A DNA stretch of 64,000 nucleotides from positions 62,001 through 126,000 of the forward strand of contig CAWJOG010000002.1 of the NCBI GenBank assembly GCA_963844435.1, written 5' to 3'. Both the position numbers and the translations under genes were made by a program. Positions 50,373-59,918 of this stretch are shown here, piece after piece. This stretch comes from JBDSLU01 sp963844435 (lineage in GTDB: Bacteria > Acidobacteriota > Vicinamibacteria > Vicinamibacterales > Vicinamibacteraceae). Positions within the stretch are counted from its first letter, which is position 1. Each line of letters starts with the position of its first letter. Under the pieces are notes generated by a model. That model saw nothing but the letters and a program-made list of their open reading frames with translations. It made no database searches and was not told where the DNA came from.

Positions 50373-51157
50373 CGGTCCTTCCGCGGCGCCAGCGATAGTC
50401 CCACGATGTTGTACCCCTGGGTGCCCTCGGGTCCGACGGCGCCGCCGGCCACGAACAGCTTCGTGACGTTCAGGAACAGGGTCAGGTTCTTGTTTGGCGT
50501 GCCGATCCCCACGTCGGCGAGGCGCAGGCTCACCCCCCAGGTGTAGCCAAGCGAGACCTTGCGGCCGCCGTTCCCGTCCGGGACCGTCAGCAGCATGACG
50601 CCGGGTGGACCGAACACCTGCACCCGGCCCACGTCGACCAGGCTGATGTGCGAGCCGATGATGCCGTAGAAGCGGGCTCCGTCCTGCGTGGTGGTCCACA
50701 GGCCATCGATATGGACGCGCGTGAGGAATGAGCTGTGCCTGGTCTTCTCCGTGGTGATGGGCGCGGGGCCGGCGGACAGATGCGGGCGCGCGCGAGCATC
50801 GTCAACCAGCCGGCACGCGTAGTCCACCCTGTCGTCGAACCCGGTCATCCCGGCCGCCGTGATCGACTGGCAATGCCCGGGGAGCCAGGCCGGCGGAGCC
50901 GGCGGCGGCTTCCGCTCGACGATGCGCTCCCAGTAGTCGTGCACTGGCCGGTTGCGCCATTTCTCGTCGTATTTCTGCCACTTCTCGATGCCGGAGAACC
51001 ACGCCGCGAGCTGACCATCCTGGTCGGGCGTGAGCGCAGCGATGTCGAACGTGGTGGTGGCCGGCGGCGGGACGGGGGCCGGCGTCAGCTGCTGGGCCGC
51101 TGCAGAAGTGGTGAGACCTAACAATAACGTGCAGAAAACGCCGGGCACCTTACGCAG
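50369..51157 (-). CDS. exported hypothetical protein
   Basis: About 262 residues. A GGAGGT site lies four bases before a CTG at 51157, giving a charged N-terminus and hydrophobic core (LRKVPGVFCTLLLGLTTSAAAQQ); GTG 51148 is the alternative. The mature part starts Pro-rich, then RPVHDYWERIVERKPPPAPPAWLPGHC and, near the C-terminus, beta-strand repeats (LGYTWGVSLRLADVGIG, LTLFLNVTKLFV). No family recognised. Stop overlaps that of the M20 gene. Confidence 0.6.
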   Translation of the reverse strand: MRKVPGVFCTLLLGLTTSAAAQQLTPAPVPPPATTTFDIAALTPDQDGQLAAWFSGIEKWQKYDEKWRNRPVHDYWERIVERKPPPAPPAWLPGHCQSITAAGMTGFDDRVDYACRLVDDARARPHLSAGPAPITTEKTRHSSFLTRVHIDGLWTTTQDGARFYGIIGSHISLVDVGRVQVFGPPGVMLLTVPDGNGGRKVSLGYTWGVSLRLADVGIGTPNKNLTLFLNVTKLFVAGGAVGPEGTQGYNIVGLSLAPRKDR

Positions 51158-51365
51158 GGTTACCTCCGGGAAACTGCCGATCACGAAAGGCCCGGCGCCC
51201 GTGATCCGACCACGGCGCGGGACCCAGCTCAACCTTTGCCGTGGACAATAGCAGAGTTTAGGGCCGGACTGCGAGCCCGGTGTTGAGTCTCGCAGCTGGC
51301 GCGTGTCCGAGTAATCGGCCCCCGGCGGGGAGACTTGAATGCGCTGGCAGTGAGGGGCCGCACGC

Positions 51366-52928
51366 TCACTGGCTGGCGAACGCCGCGAGCGGCGTCTCGG
51401 CGACCGGCACGCAGTCGAGCGTGTCGCGCCGTGGATGGGCCTTCCAGAAGTCGCGGCGCAGAAAGGCGGCGCGGTCCATCCGATCGTACGGCGCGTTGCG
51501 CACGAAGACGTACTCGCGTTGAAACCGCGGCGACGACAACATCTCGAGAATCATCTTGCGGCGTCGCCCACCGATGATTTCACCCGGGCCGGCGCCGCGG
51601 AGGAGCGCCAGGCCCGACAGGTATCCCTCGACGATGTCGGGGCGCTGCTCGATGACCCAGCGCATGTCGGTCTTCGAGTCCTGGGGGCCGTCTGGATCGA
51701 ACGTGCCGTGCCTCGCGATATAGGGCGTGTTCAATCCAAGCGCGTCGATGTGGACGGCATCCACGGTAAACGGGAGCGCGCCTCCGTAGCTGCTGGAGAT
51801 CGTCGTCGTGGGGTTGGCCACCGCCGCGAGCCACGCAAGATAGGCCGCGTTGCCAGGTCGCGGACCGCCGCGCCCCTGCACCAGCAACACGCCAAGGTTC
51901 GCCGCGAGCGCAAGTCCGACGGTGGCACCGACCTGTCTCCACCGACGGCCGCGCACGATGCTGATCACACCGGTCATCGACACGAGCACCCAAGCCGGGG
52001 CCACGTGGATGAATTGGCGCCACACCGGGAATGCGGTAGGCGGGTCTCCTCCCGCGCTCGCCATATAGACGACGTACGCGACGAGGAGCGCCAGGCATGT
52101 CAACCCGCGGCGATCGGCAGCGCGCCTCACCGCAACGGCCCCAATCAGCAGAAAAGCGACGACCACTGCATGCGCGAGCATCCAGCTGCCCACGTACACC
52201 ACGCCGAGCCGCACGTGTCCGATGCCGCCGCCCGCGACCTTCGCGTAGTACGTGTTCGGAGCGAGCGCGCCATATGCCACCCAACGGTGAAGCGCGATGG
52301 CGATGAGCGTCAGGCCGCCCGCGATCGCCGTCGCGGCGACCCATCGCCAGCGCTCACGCCGCCAGGCGAGCGCCAGCACGTCGACAGCCGCGACGAGCGC
52401 GCCCTCGGGCCGCATCGCGATGAGGAGCGGCGCGACGATCGGCTGCCACTGCGCCGGACCGACCAGCGCGAGCGTGATGAGGCTGGTGAATGCCACGGAC
52501 TCCATGCCCGACGCGGCGTAGAACGTGAATGGCAAGTACAGCGCGAGGAAGACGCCGGTCAGTACGGCGGGACGATCGTCGCGGCGCCGGAAGAGCACGC
52601 CCATCACGGTCAGCGCCGCCGCAGTCCCGAACACCTTCGACGCTATCCGGACGTCTGCGCCGAGCCACGCGACGCCGCCAAGCAGCAACGTCCACAGCAG
52701 CGATGAATAGCCTTCGACGTGCTCGCCAGTGTGGTTCCATGCGCCGAGTCCATACCCTTCCGCCAGATGGCGCGCATACCTGAACGTAATATAGGCATCA
52801 TCGAGCGTCAGGCGCGACAAGAGCACCGTTAGAGTTGCGGCGACCGTGATCGCCGCGACCGCAAGCAGGATCGCTTCGCGTTTCGAGAAGACGTCGCCCG
52901 CAACCGGGCGTCGATCATCAGATGACAC
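51366..52928 (-). CDS. GT-C membrane glycosyltransferase-like protein
   Basis: 520 residues with about ten membrane helices. The first loop has LDDAYITFRYARHLAEGYGLGAW then HVEGYSSLLW, the acidic-pair signature (DDA) of AftB/GT-C-type polyprenyl-phosphate sugar transferases. The C-terminal ~180 residues are soluble and hydrophilic. Probable role in transferring sugars from lipid carriers; substrate unknown. Lower GC than nearby core genes. ATG 52928. Confidence 0.65.
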   Translation of the reverse strand: MSSDDRRPVAGDVFSKREAILLAVAAITVAATLTVLLSRLTLDDAYITFRYARHLAEGYGLGAWNHTGEHVEGYSSLLWTLLLGGVAWLGADVRIASKVFGTAAALTVMGVLFRRRDDRPAVLTGVFLALYLPFTFYAASGMESVAFTSLITLALVGPAQWQPIVAPLLIAMRPEGALVAAVDVLALAWRRERWRWVAATAIAGGLTLIAIALHRWVAYGALAPNTYYAKVAGGGIGHVRLGVVYVGSWMLAHAVVVAFLLIGAVAVRRAADRRGLTCLALLVAYVVYMASAGGDPPTAFPVWRQFIHVAPAWVLVSMTGVISIVRGRRWRQVGATVGLALAANLGVLLVQGRGGPRPGNAAYLAWLAAVANPTTTISSSYGGALPFTVDAVHIDALGLNTPYIARHGTFDPDGPQDSKTDMRWVIEQRPDIVEGYLSGLALLRGAGPGEIIGGRRRKMILEMLSSPRFQREYVFVRNAPYDRMDRAAFLRRDFWKAHPRRDTLDCVPVAETPLAAFASQ

Positions 52929-52976
52929 GGGGCATCCCCTACGGGAAACTGTCCTTCTTATCGTTGGCGTAGAAGG

Positions 52977-54236
52977 CTATCTCATATCGAGCCCTGCGGA
53001 CTTCCGACCAGCTGTCACTCGAACCAAGCGGTGGACAACGATTGAGAGCCATGACAACAACAGGCAAAGGAAAGCCCGCTGCTGCAACCCCGGCATCCCG
53101 ACGTCGACGACCATCGACACGAACGCAGCCAACATTCCAAGGGCGATTGGGAACGTGGCCGGATGGATCACCTGCCATCCTGCCGCGTTACGGAAGCTCC
53201 AGGACAACAACAGCACCGCCATGACGAGGCTTGGAATGGCCACCGCGCTGGCGACGTCGTGAAGGGGAAATCCCCTGAATACGCCGGCCAGGCTGACGAA
53301 CAGCGCCCCGATGACCAGGAGCCCGAATCCTGCTCGTGCGCTCCGTGACGACTGATGGACATGTCGTACCCCGATCGCGACCGTGAGGACCGCCAGACCC
53401 AGGACGAAAAACGTCGTGGTCATGAGCCAACCGTAGGCCCCCCAGGCGTAGTCACTCATGAAGTGGAATCGCGGGTCGTATTCGGGCTCGAGGAGGTGGA
53501 GTGCGATGCCAGCGATTGCGTAGTATGCGGCGCAGATGAGCACGATTGTTCGAGCGATCGACGCAGTCCTCGTGGTGATGCTTCCTGGTGGGTTCCCATG
53601 GACGGGGGTTCCGCGCCGGCCAAACCAATGGGCAACGGGCAGCGCCAGCAGCAGGCCCACCGCTGCGCCGATCGGAGCGGCGAGCAAGAGCGCGTTCGAC
53701 CTCTTGCACTTTTCATTCGCGAGCCTGGCGATGAGATCGACGAGCTCACCCCGGTCGCGCGTCTCTATCAGACCGTCCAGCGCCGCCAGGTGCGCCTCGG
53801 GCGCCGACTTCACCAGCGCCGCATACGCGCGCAAGGCTCCTTCAACGCCTGCCGTATACACGGCAACGTCGTCCCTGGCCTCACCGGGAGCTTCGATCGT
53901 GAGGACCGCACCCGACAGCACCACCTGGAGCTTGATTTCGCGCGAGTAGCGATAGTCATCGACGATGGCATCACCGAGCAAGTCGGGACACATCTTGAAT
54001 CTGATGTCGGGCACGTCCATAGCCCATTGCCGAAGCTGCTGCCGAGTGGCATTCGCGTTCTCAGCCAGCGGATCTTTCTCGAGCAACCGGACGAGCGCGA
54101 CGAAGCGCGCACGCTCCTCCGGAGTCGATGGCCCACACGCCTCGACATGAGGCGACTGAAGCGCACAGACCACGAATACCGCGGCGACTGCGAACCGGCG
54201 AAGTGACTCCAAGTTCTCGAGCTCTTCGCGAATCAC
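52977..54236 (-). CDS. two-part membrane protein: N-terminal unknown domain plus DUF998-like helices
   Basis: About 419 residues from GTG 54236; a TTG nine codons on gives a tidier signal peptide (LESLRRFAVAAVFVVCALQS). Residues 35-215 are a soluble part (ACGPSTPEERARFVALVRLLEKDP, FKMCPDLLGDAIVDDYRYS). A helix (ALLLAAPIGAAVGLLLALPVAHW) leads into six or seven helices of DUF998 type (HLLEPEYDPRFHFMSDYAWGAYGW, MTTTFFVLGLAVLTVAIGV). Base composition is less GC-rich than flanking genes, suggesting acquisition. Function unknown. Confidence 0.6.
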   Translation of the reverse strand: MIREELENLESLRRFAVAAVFVVCALQSPHVEACGPSTPEERARFVALVRLLEKDPLAENANATRQQLRQWAMDVPDIRFKMCPDLLGDAIVDDYRYSREIKLQVVLSGAVLTIEAPGEARDDVAVYTAGVEGALRAYAALVKSAPEAHLAALDGLIETRDRGELVDLIARLANEKCKRSNALLLAAPIGAAVGLLLALPVAHWFGRRGTPVHGNPPGSITTRTASIARTIVLICAAYYAIAGIALHLLEPEYDPRFHFMSDYAWGAYGWLMTTTFFVLGLAVLTVAIGVRHVHQSSRSARAGFGLLVIGALFVSLAGVFRGFPLHDVASAVAIPSLVMAVLLLSWSFRNAAGWQVIHPATFPIALGMLAAFVSMVVDVGMPGLQQRAFLCLLLSWLSIVVHRLVRVTAGRKSAGLDMR

Positions 54237-54300
54237 GTGCGCACCACTCCTGCCTCGCGGCGGTGTCGACGCGCGCCCGCGCGTCCGTGCTCGCGCAGCA

Positions 54301-54763
54301 GTTGCAGGCAAGCATGACCCTGGCGCGCCATCGCGGCAACTGAGCCGCCACGCGTCGAACGTCGGCGGACTCGACAGTTCGCGACGGTCGATCTCGTTTC
54401 GACACGAGCTGCTGCAGAAACCGCTCCGCGCCGCCCTCGGATCCGAGACGTGGCTCCGCTATCCGTTGATCCTGCCGGGGTTGTTCGTCGCCGTCGTCAT
54501 CGCGCTCCGCTCCGCCGGTTCACGCAGACGATCGGCGCGACCCGGCGTCGCCTGGTGATGGGGGTGCGATCTTGCGCTGGGCGCGCTGGTACGAGATGAT
54601 CGGCGGCTGGATCGCCCCTGAGGCGATCGGCGCCAACTCGACTTACCTGGCGCTGACGACGACCGAAGAGGCGCTGGAGTTGGCCGGCGTCAGCATGGTG
54701 CTGATTGCGCTGTTGCGCCATGTGGCGCACGAGGCGGGGCGGAAAGGCCTGGCAGCCTCGTAG
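54301..54763 (+). pseudogene. decayed integral membrane protein
   Basis: The reading frame is broken but recognisable: SFRHELLQKPLRAALGSETW and RYPLILPGLFVAVVIALRSA, then after about 54520 in another frame RFTQTIGATRRRLVMG, and in a third frame MIGGWIAPEAIGANSTYLAL and TTTEEALELAGVSMVLIALL. The end resembles the EE-LEL-G helix that closes a group of uncharacterised membrane proteins. At least two indels separate the pieces. No function can be assigned. Confidence 0.5.
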
Positions 54764-54783
54764 CACTCGTGACGGCGTCGACC

Positions 54784-55626
54784 TCAGCCAGCGGCGTGGG
54801 CGCGCAGGAACTTCACGCCTTCGAAAGCGATGTCGTCGGGTGTGGGCGCGAGGTCCCGCCACACTGCCGCCGCAGTCGACAACTCACCCAGCGAAAACCC
54901 GAAGCTCTCGATGGTCATCCAGCGGTCGTAGCCGAGCTCGGCCACCGTGCTGAAGAACTCTGCCCAGGCCACGTGCCCCGAGCCGGGGATGCCACGATCG
55001 TTCTCGCAGACGTGCAAGTGCTTGAGGTGCGGGCTCGCGTGTCGCAGCGCTGCGCCGATCGATTTCTCCTCGATGTTGGCGTGGAACGTGTCGACGAGGA
55101 TGCCGATGCGCGGGCTGCCGATCTCCTCGCACAGCCGCGCCGCGTCGGCGGCGGTGTTGAGAAAGTAGGTCTCGAAGCGGTTCAGCGGTTCGATGCCGAT
55201 TTCGAGGCCGGCAGCCTCCACCACAGGCGACAGATGTTGCCAGCTGTCGACGGCCCACTTCCATTCCTCGGATGTCCGACGCTGGCCGGTCAGGAACCCG
55301 ACCGGTGTGTACATCGGACCGGCCAGGACCGCGGCACCGAGATCGCGCGCGGCCTTGACGCACGCGGCCACGTGATCGCGCGCTCGCTGGCGTTCCCCGC
55401 CGTCCGACGACGCGAGGCTCGAGCCGGCCGGCACGTTGGCCACGGCGGTCCGCGCCAGACCGAGGCGATCGAGCTCGCGTCCCACCGCGTCCACCTCGAA
55501 CGCCGCGGGATTCAGAATCGGCACCTCGATGCCGTCGAACCCGCTCGCCACGATGCGCGGCAGCAGGTGAAAGTCGGCCGGACCGAAGGTCGAGCCCCAG
55601 ATGTAGGTGTTCACCCCGAACTTCAT
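54784..55626 (-). CDS. sugar phosphate isomerase/epimerase family protein
   Basis: 280 residues. TIM-barrel Xyl-isomerase-like fold beginning MKFGVNTYIWGSTFGPADF. Metal ligands: Glu in GLEIGIEPLNRFE, Asp-His in GILVDTFHANIEE, His in LKHLHVCENDRG, and Glu in WMTIESFGFS. Close in pattern to D-psicose/tagatose 3-epimerases. Start ATG 55626. Its neighbours are relics, so context gives no pathway. Confidence 0.88.
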   Translation of the reverse strand: MKFGVNTYIWGSTFGPADFHLLPRIVASGFDGIEVPILNPAAFEVDAVGRELDRLGLARTAVANVPAGSSLASSDGGERQRARDHVAACVKAARDLGAAVLAGPMYTPVGFLTGQRRTSEEWKWAVDSWQHLSPVVEAAGLEIGIEPLNRFETYFLNTAADAARLCEEIGSPRIGILVDTFHANIEEKSIGAALRHASPHLKHLHVCENDRGIPGSGHVAWAEFFSTVAELGYDRWMTIESFGFSLGELSTAAAVWRDLAPTPDDIAFEGVKFLRAHAAG

Positions 55627-55646
55627 GAGCAGATTCCGCCCCGATT

Positions 55647-55999
55647 CTACTTCCGGAGCGTGACCACGGGATCCGCCGCCGCCGCACGCAGTGCGGGGCC
55701 GAGGCAGGCGAGGACCGATGTCACGGCCAGGCCGAAGGGAGCCGCCACGAACGCCAGGGGATCGAGTGGCGTCACGCCGAACAGCAGCCCTTAGCGCACC
55801 GTAGAGGCGCGATCCCGGCGAGCAGCGTCGCGACACCGGCGAACGATCCCATCGCGCCGGCGGCGAAGCGCGGCGCGTCGAGCGATGCCAGCGTCGCGCC
55901 GATGCCGAGCGCGAGCGTGATCACCGCCGTCGACGACACGGCAGGCGCGCGCCGCATGGCCGCGATGGCGGCCCTCAGATCCTGGCGAAGAACGTCCAT
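55647..55999 (-). pseudogene. remnant of an ADOP (acidobacterial duplicated orphan permease) MacB-like protein
   Basis: The N-terminus MDVLRQDLRAAIAAMRRAP then AVITLALGIGATLAS is the start of an ADOP/MacB-type permease. Almost all of the usual ~800 residues are missing; the frame continues into GVATLLAGIAPLR and, after a frame break near 55790, the C-terminal GLLFGVTPLDPLAFVAA and ACLGPALRAAAADPVVTLRK with TAG. A large internal deletion plus indel are implied. These permeases are abundant in Acidobacteriota. Confidence 0.75.
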
Positions 56000-56051
56000 C
56001 GTCGGATTCAACCACGCAGCGGGCCCGCCGGTCCAAAATCGTGTGAGCGAC

Positions 56052-57044
56052 ATGCCGCCCGGAGCCCGAACATCCCGTCCATCTACTCCGCGGACCCAGG
56101 ATCTGCCCGGCGCCCTCGCGGCGCTGGCGCTGGCCGCCGTTGTCCTCGGCACCATGGCGCTCCACGCCCAGATCCGGGCCGACTCCGGCTCCGGCCCGGC
56201 CGAGCGGACGATGCGCCATGGCGGTCGGCAGCGCACTTACCTGGTGCACGACTTCGGACGCGGGACGGCGCCGGCGCCGGTCGTAATCGTGCTGCACGGT
56301 GGCGGCGGCAACGCGGAGAACGCCGTGCGGATGACCGGCGTCGATCGCATCGCCACCCGCGACGGGATCATCGCCGTCTATCCCGATGGCACGGCGCGTC
56401 TGCCGGGCATTGGCCTCTTTTCGTGGAACGCCGGGCACTGCTGCGCCGCGGCCATGGAGGCCAACGTCGACGACGTCGGGTTCATCGGCGCCATCATCGA
56501 CGCCCTGGTGGCGAACGGACGCGCGGATCCCGCCCGTGTCTACGTCACCGGCATGTCGAACGGCGCCATGATGGCGCACCGCCTGGGGCGCGAGTTGTCG
56601 ACGAAGCTCGCCGCAATCGCGCCGGTCGTGGGCGCGGTGTTCGGCGACGAGCCGCCGCCGCGGGCGCCGGTGCCAGCGTTCATCATCGTCGGTGCCGAGG
56701 ACCAGATCGTGCCGCCCGGGGGCGGACCGCTACGGACGCCCACCATCCTCGGCAGACGTCCGTCGGCGGACCGCGACGTCGCGCCGGCCATCGAACAAGC
56801 CACGTATTGGGCGCGCCACAACGGCTGCGGTGAACCCACGCGAACGCAGGCGAAGACCGCCAGCCGGATGGAGTGGCGGCAGTGCACCAGCGGTGCGCCG
56901 GTCGTGTATCAGAGTGTCCTGGGCAACGGGCACGCGTGGCCTGGCGGCGAGCCCGGCCGCGAAGGCGCCGCACCGCCGACGCGGGACTTCGACGCGTCCG
57001 CCGCGATGTGGGAGTTCTTCAAGACGCAGGCGCGCAAGCGTTAG
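56052..57044 (+). CDS. exported alpha/beta hydrolase, PHB depolymerase/feruloyl esterase-like
   Basis: 330 residues from ATG 56052 (GTG 56043 possible). One hydrophobic N-terminal helix. Catalytic pieces: oxyanion HGGGGNAEN, nucleophile elbow GMSNGAMM (Ser), acidic residue in FIIVGAEDQIVP and a His in LGNGHAWPGG, with SWNAGHCCAAAMEANVDDVGFI between. Matches the PHB depolymerase/LpqC poly-ester hydrolase group. Likely secreted or inner-membrane-anchored; substrate unknown. Followed at 8 bp by a DUF2891 gene. Confidence 0.88.
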   Translation: MPPGARTSRPSTPRTQDLPGALAALALAAVVLGTMALHAQIRADSGSGPAERTMRHGGRQRTYLVHDFGRGTAPAPVVIVLHGGGGNAENAVRMTGVDRIATRDGIIAVYPDGTARLPGIGLFSWNAGHCCAAAMEANVDDVGFIGAIIDALVANGRADPARVYVTGMSNGAMMAHRLGRELSTKLAAIAPVVGAVFGDEPPPRAPVPAFIIVGAEDQIVPPGGGPLRTPTILGRRPSADRDVAPAIEQATYWARHNGCGEPTRTQAKTASRMEWRQCTSGAPVVYQSVLGNGHAWPGGEPGREGAAPPTRDFDASAAMWEFFKTQARKR

Positions 57045-57052
57045 GATGCCGC

Positions 57053-58134
57053 ATGCTCCCATTGCTCGCCGCCGCCACCCTGACGCTCGCGATGGCCGAC
57101 GGTCCGGCCGCGTTCGACGCCGAGGCGGCGCAGCGGTTCGCAGCCCTGGCTCTGGACTGCGTCCACAAGGAGTACCCGGCAAGATCGCGCACGTCCTGAG
57201 CGGCGACCAGGACGTGCTGCCGCCGCGCACGCTGACGCCGGCCTTCTTCGGCTGCTACGACTGGCACTCGTCCGTCCACGGGCATTGGCTCCTGGCGCGC
57301 CTCACCCGAACCTTCCCGAAGGCGGCGTTCGCGCCTCGCGCGCGCGCCGCGCTGGCGCGCAGCCTGACGCCGGAGCACATCGCCGCTGAGGTCCGCTACC
57401 TCGGGGGCCCGGGGCGCACGTCGTTCGAGCGCCCGTACGGCCTGGCCTGGCTGCTGCAGCTGGCCGCCGAGCTGCGGGCCTGGGACGACGAGCAGGCGCG
57501 CGGCTGGTCGGTGGCGCTGAGGCCGCTCGAAGCCGCGGCCGCGCTCCGCCTGAAAAGCTGGTTGCCGAAGCTGACGAACCCGATCCGCGTCGGCGAGCAC
57601 GACCAGACCGCCTTCGCCTTCGGTCTCGTGCTCGACTGGGCGCGCGGCGCCGGCGATGCCGAGATGGAGACGTTGCTCCGCTCGCGCATCGAGAGCTACT
57701 ACTCGAAGGACACCGCCTGCCCGCTGAACTACGAGCCGTCGGGCCAGGATTTTCTCTCCCCGTGCCTGGGCGAGGCCGACCTGATGCGTCGCGTGCTGCC
57801 TCCAGATCGCTTCGCCACGTGGCTCGGCGCGTTCCTGCCGCAACTCCCGCGGGACGGGTCCTCCGCGTGGCTTGCGCCCGCTATCGTCACCGACCCCAGC
57901 GATCCCAAGCTGGCGCATCTCGACGGCCTGAACCTGAGCCGAGCCTGGATGCTGCTGGGCATGGCGCGCGGCCTGCCGACATCGGATGCGCGGCTCGCCG
58001 GGCTGCGGGCGACCGCAGCGGCCCATCGCGAGGCCGGCCTGCGCGCCGTCACCGGCGCGCACTACGAGGGCGGCCACTGGCTGGGCACGTTCGCCGTGTA
58101 CCTCGTGACGGCCGAGAGCCCAGCCTCGCGCTGA
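57053..58134 (+). CDS. DUF2891-family protein (frameshifted)
   Basis: About 360 residues after correction. Signal-like N-terminus (MLPLLAAATLTLAMADGP), then ALDCVHKEYP, where the frame breaks at 57178-57183: GAGTACCCGGCAAG should be GAGTACCCGGGCAAG, a lost G in a CCCGGG run. The remainder begins GKIAHVLSGDQDVLPPRTLTPAFFGCYDWHSSVHGHW, a DUF2891 hallmark. Family members are predicted helical-barrel proteins of unknown function. Coding motifs are intact on both sides. Confidence 0.85.
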
Positions 58135-58141
58135 GCCCGCG

Positions 58142-59080
58142 ATGCAGGTTCTACCGATCACGGCCGGCCTCGCGCTGTCAGCGGTCGCGGCGGCGCCGCT
58201 CCTCACGCTGCCCGACGCCGTGATCGCCGATCGCGTGTTGCAGTTGACGCGCGCGTCGTCGTGGACGCTCGAGCGATCCGTTCCGATGACGTTCCCGGCG
58301 CACCATCCGCAGGGCCTGGTCAAGATCGACGACCGGCTGTTCTTCTCGTCGGTGGAGGTGACGAATCCCCCGCGCCGCGGCGCTGGTGGCGACGGGTTCG
58401 ATCGCGACACCGGCCGGGGCGTCGGCCATCTGTTCGAGGCCACCATGGACGGCCGGCTCGTCGCCGACGTCGTGCTCGGCGAAGGCACGATGTACCACCC
58501 TGGCGGCCTCGATTTCGACGGCCGCGACATCTGGGTGCCCGTCGCCGAGTATCGGCCGAACAGCCGATCGATCGTCTACCGCGTCGATCCGACGACGCGA
58601 AAGGCCGTGGAGGTGTTCCGCGTCGGCGATCACCTGGGCGGCGTCGCCTGCAATACGGACGACCGCACCCTGCACGCCGTGAGCTGGGGCTCCCGCTGGA
58701 TCTATCGCTTCGCCCTCGATCGGTCAGGGCGCCCGACGAACGCGGACGCCCCGCTCGCCACGTTGCGCGCGAGCAACCGGTCGCACTACGTCGACTATCA
58801 GGACTGCAAGTACGTCGGGAAACAGCGCATGCTCTGCTCGGGCATCGCCGACGTGCCGCGCAGCGCCGGGGAGCGCCGGCTGCAGCTCGGGGGCATCGAC
58901 CTCGTCGATCTGGTGAGCGCGGCGCCGCTCCACCAGCTGCCGGTCGGGCTCAGCACGCCGGCCGGCGAGAGCCTGACGCGGAACCCGAGCTTCTTCGAGG
59001 CCGCGGAAGGCGGCGGCGTCCGCGCCTACTTCCTGCCCGACGACGACAAGGCGACGCTCTACGTCTATCGCATCGAGTGA
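58142..59080 (+). CDS. DUF6454-like secreted beta-propeller protein
   Basis: 312 residues with an N-terminal signal segment. Beta-propeller-like sequence: HHPQGLVKIDDRLFFSSVEV, MYHPGGLDFDGRDIWVPVAEYRP, GGVACNTDDRTLHAVSWGSR, YVDYQDCKYVGKQRMLCSGIA. The pattern fits the DUF6454 family. Seven bp after the DUF2891 gene, so probably one operon. Function unknown. Confidence 0.75.
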   Translation: MQVLPITAGLALSAVAAAPLLTLPDAVIADRVLQLTRASSWTLERSVPMTFPAHHPQGLVKIDDRLFFSSVEVTNPPRRGAGGDGFDRDTGRGVGHLFEATMDGRLVADVVLGEGTMYHPGGLDFDGRDIWVPVAEYRPNSRSIVYRVDPTTRKAVEVFRVGDHLGGVACNTDDRTLHAVSWGSRWIYRFALDRSGRPTNADAPLATLRASNRSHYVDYQDCKYVGKQRMLCSGIADVPRSAGERRLQLGGIDLVDLVSAAPLHQLPVGLSTPAGESLTRNPSFFEAAEGGGVRAYFLPDDDKATLYVYRIE

Positions 59081-59123
59081 GAAGGGCCGCAGCCAGCTCT
59101 TCAATTGGGTATGATGGCCGCGC

Positions 59124-59918
59124 ATGCCCTACCGTCACGCGCACCTGGCCGTCTGGTTCCTCATCGGGCTCACGGTCGTGGCGTTCTGGCCGGGCTATCT
59201 CAGCCGGCTCGGCAGGTCGCAGTGGCAGCACCACTTCCACGGGCTGACGGCGCTGGCCTGGATGCTGTTGCTCATCGCGCAGAGCATGTTGATCGATCGG
59301 CGCGATCGCGCCCGTCACCGCTGGATGGGGCGCGCCATGCTGGGACTCGTACCGCTGTTCTGTGCGGGCGGATTCCTGGTCGTCCAGACGATGCTGCAGC
59401 GGACGGACGTGTTTCGCGCCACGATGGGTGACCGGCTGATGTGGGTCGATGGCGTGTCGACGGTGACCTTCGCGTTTCTCTGCCATCAGGCACTGGCGCA
59501 CCGGCGGAACCCGGCGCTGCACGGCGGCTACCTGCTCGCAACCCCATTGCCGTTGCTCATGGCGGTCGTGACGCGGCTGCCTCTGGGGCTCGTCGCCAAG
59601 GGGACGCCATTGCCCGACGCCTTTCAACCGGGCTTCGACCTCTCGATGGTCGTCATCCTGGCGTGTGTAGCCGCGCTGTGGCGGTGGCAGCCGAACCGTC
59701 CGGCACCCTTCATCACCATCGGCGCGGCGACCGTGGTCGAGTGGATCGGATACCATCTCGCGCCCGCGGTGCCCGGCTGGGCGGCGTTGGGCGTGGCCGT
59801 CGCCGCCGCGCCCACCTGGCTGGTGGGCGGCCTGGGGCTCGCCATGGGGGCGGCAGCGATGGGCCTCGGCTGGATGGCCCCCCTTCGCGTCCGCTCCATG
59901 GCTCGAGCCGCTGCCTGA
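59124..59918 (+). CDS. polytopic membrane protein of unknown function
   Basis: 264 residues with about seven helices. Starts HLAVWFLIGLTVVAFWPGYLS, then HHFHGLTALAWMLLLIAQSML; His residues in helices 2-3 (QHHFHG, RHRWMG, FLCHQALAH) could bind haem or metal, as in DUF2306-type or cytochrome-like membrane proteins. No family fixed. Own start ATG 59124, 43 bp from the DUF6454 gene. Confidence 0.65.
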   Translation: MPYRHAHLAVWFLIGLTVVAFWPGYLSRLGRSQWQHHFHGLTALAWMLLLIAQSMLIDRRDRARHRWMGRAMLGLVPLFCAGGFLVVQTMLQRTDVFRATMGDRLMWVDGVSTVTFAFLCHQALAHRRNPALHGGYLLATPLPLLMAVVTRLPLGLVAKGTPLPDAFQPGFDLSMVVILACVAALWRWQPNRPAPFITIGAATVVEWIGYHLAPAVPGWAALGVAVAAAPTWLVGGLGLAMGAAAMGLGWMAPLRVRSMARAAA

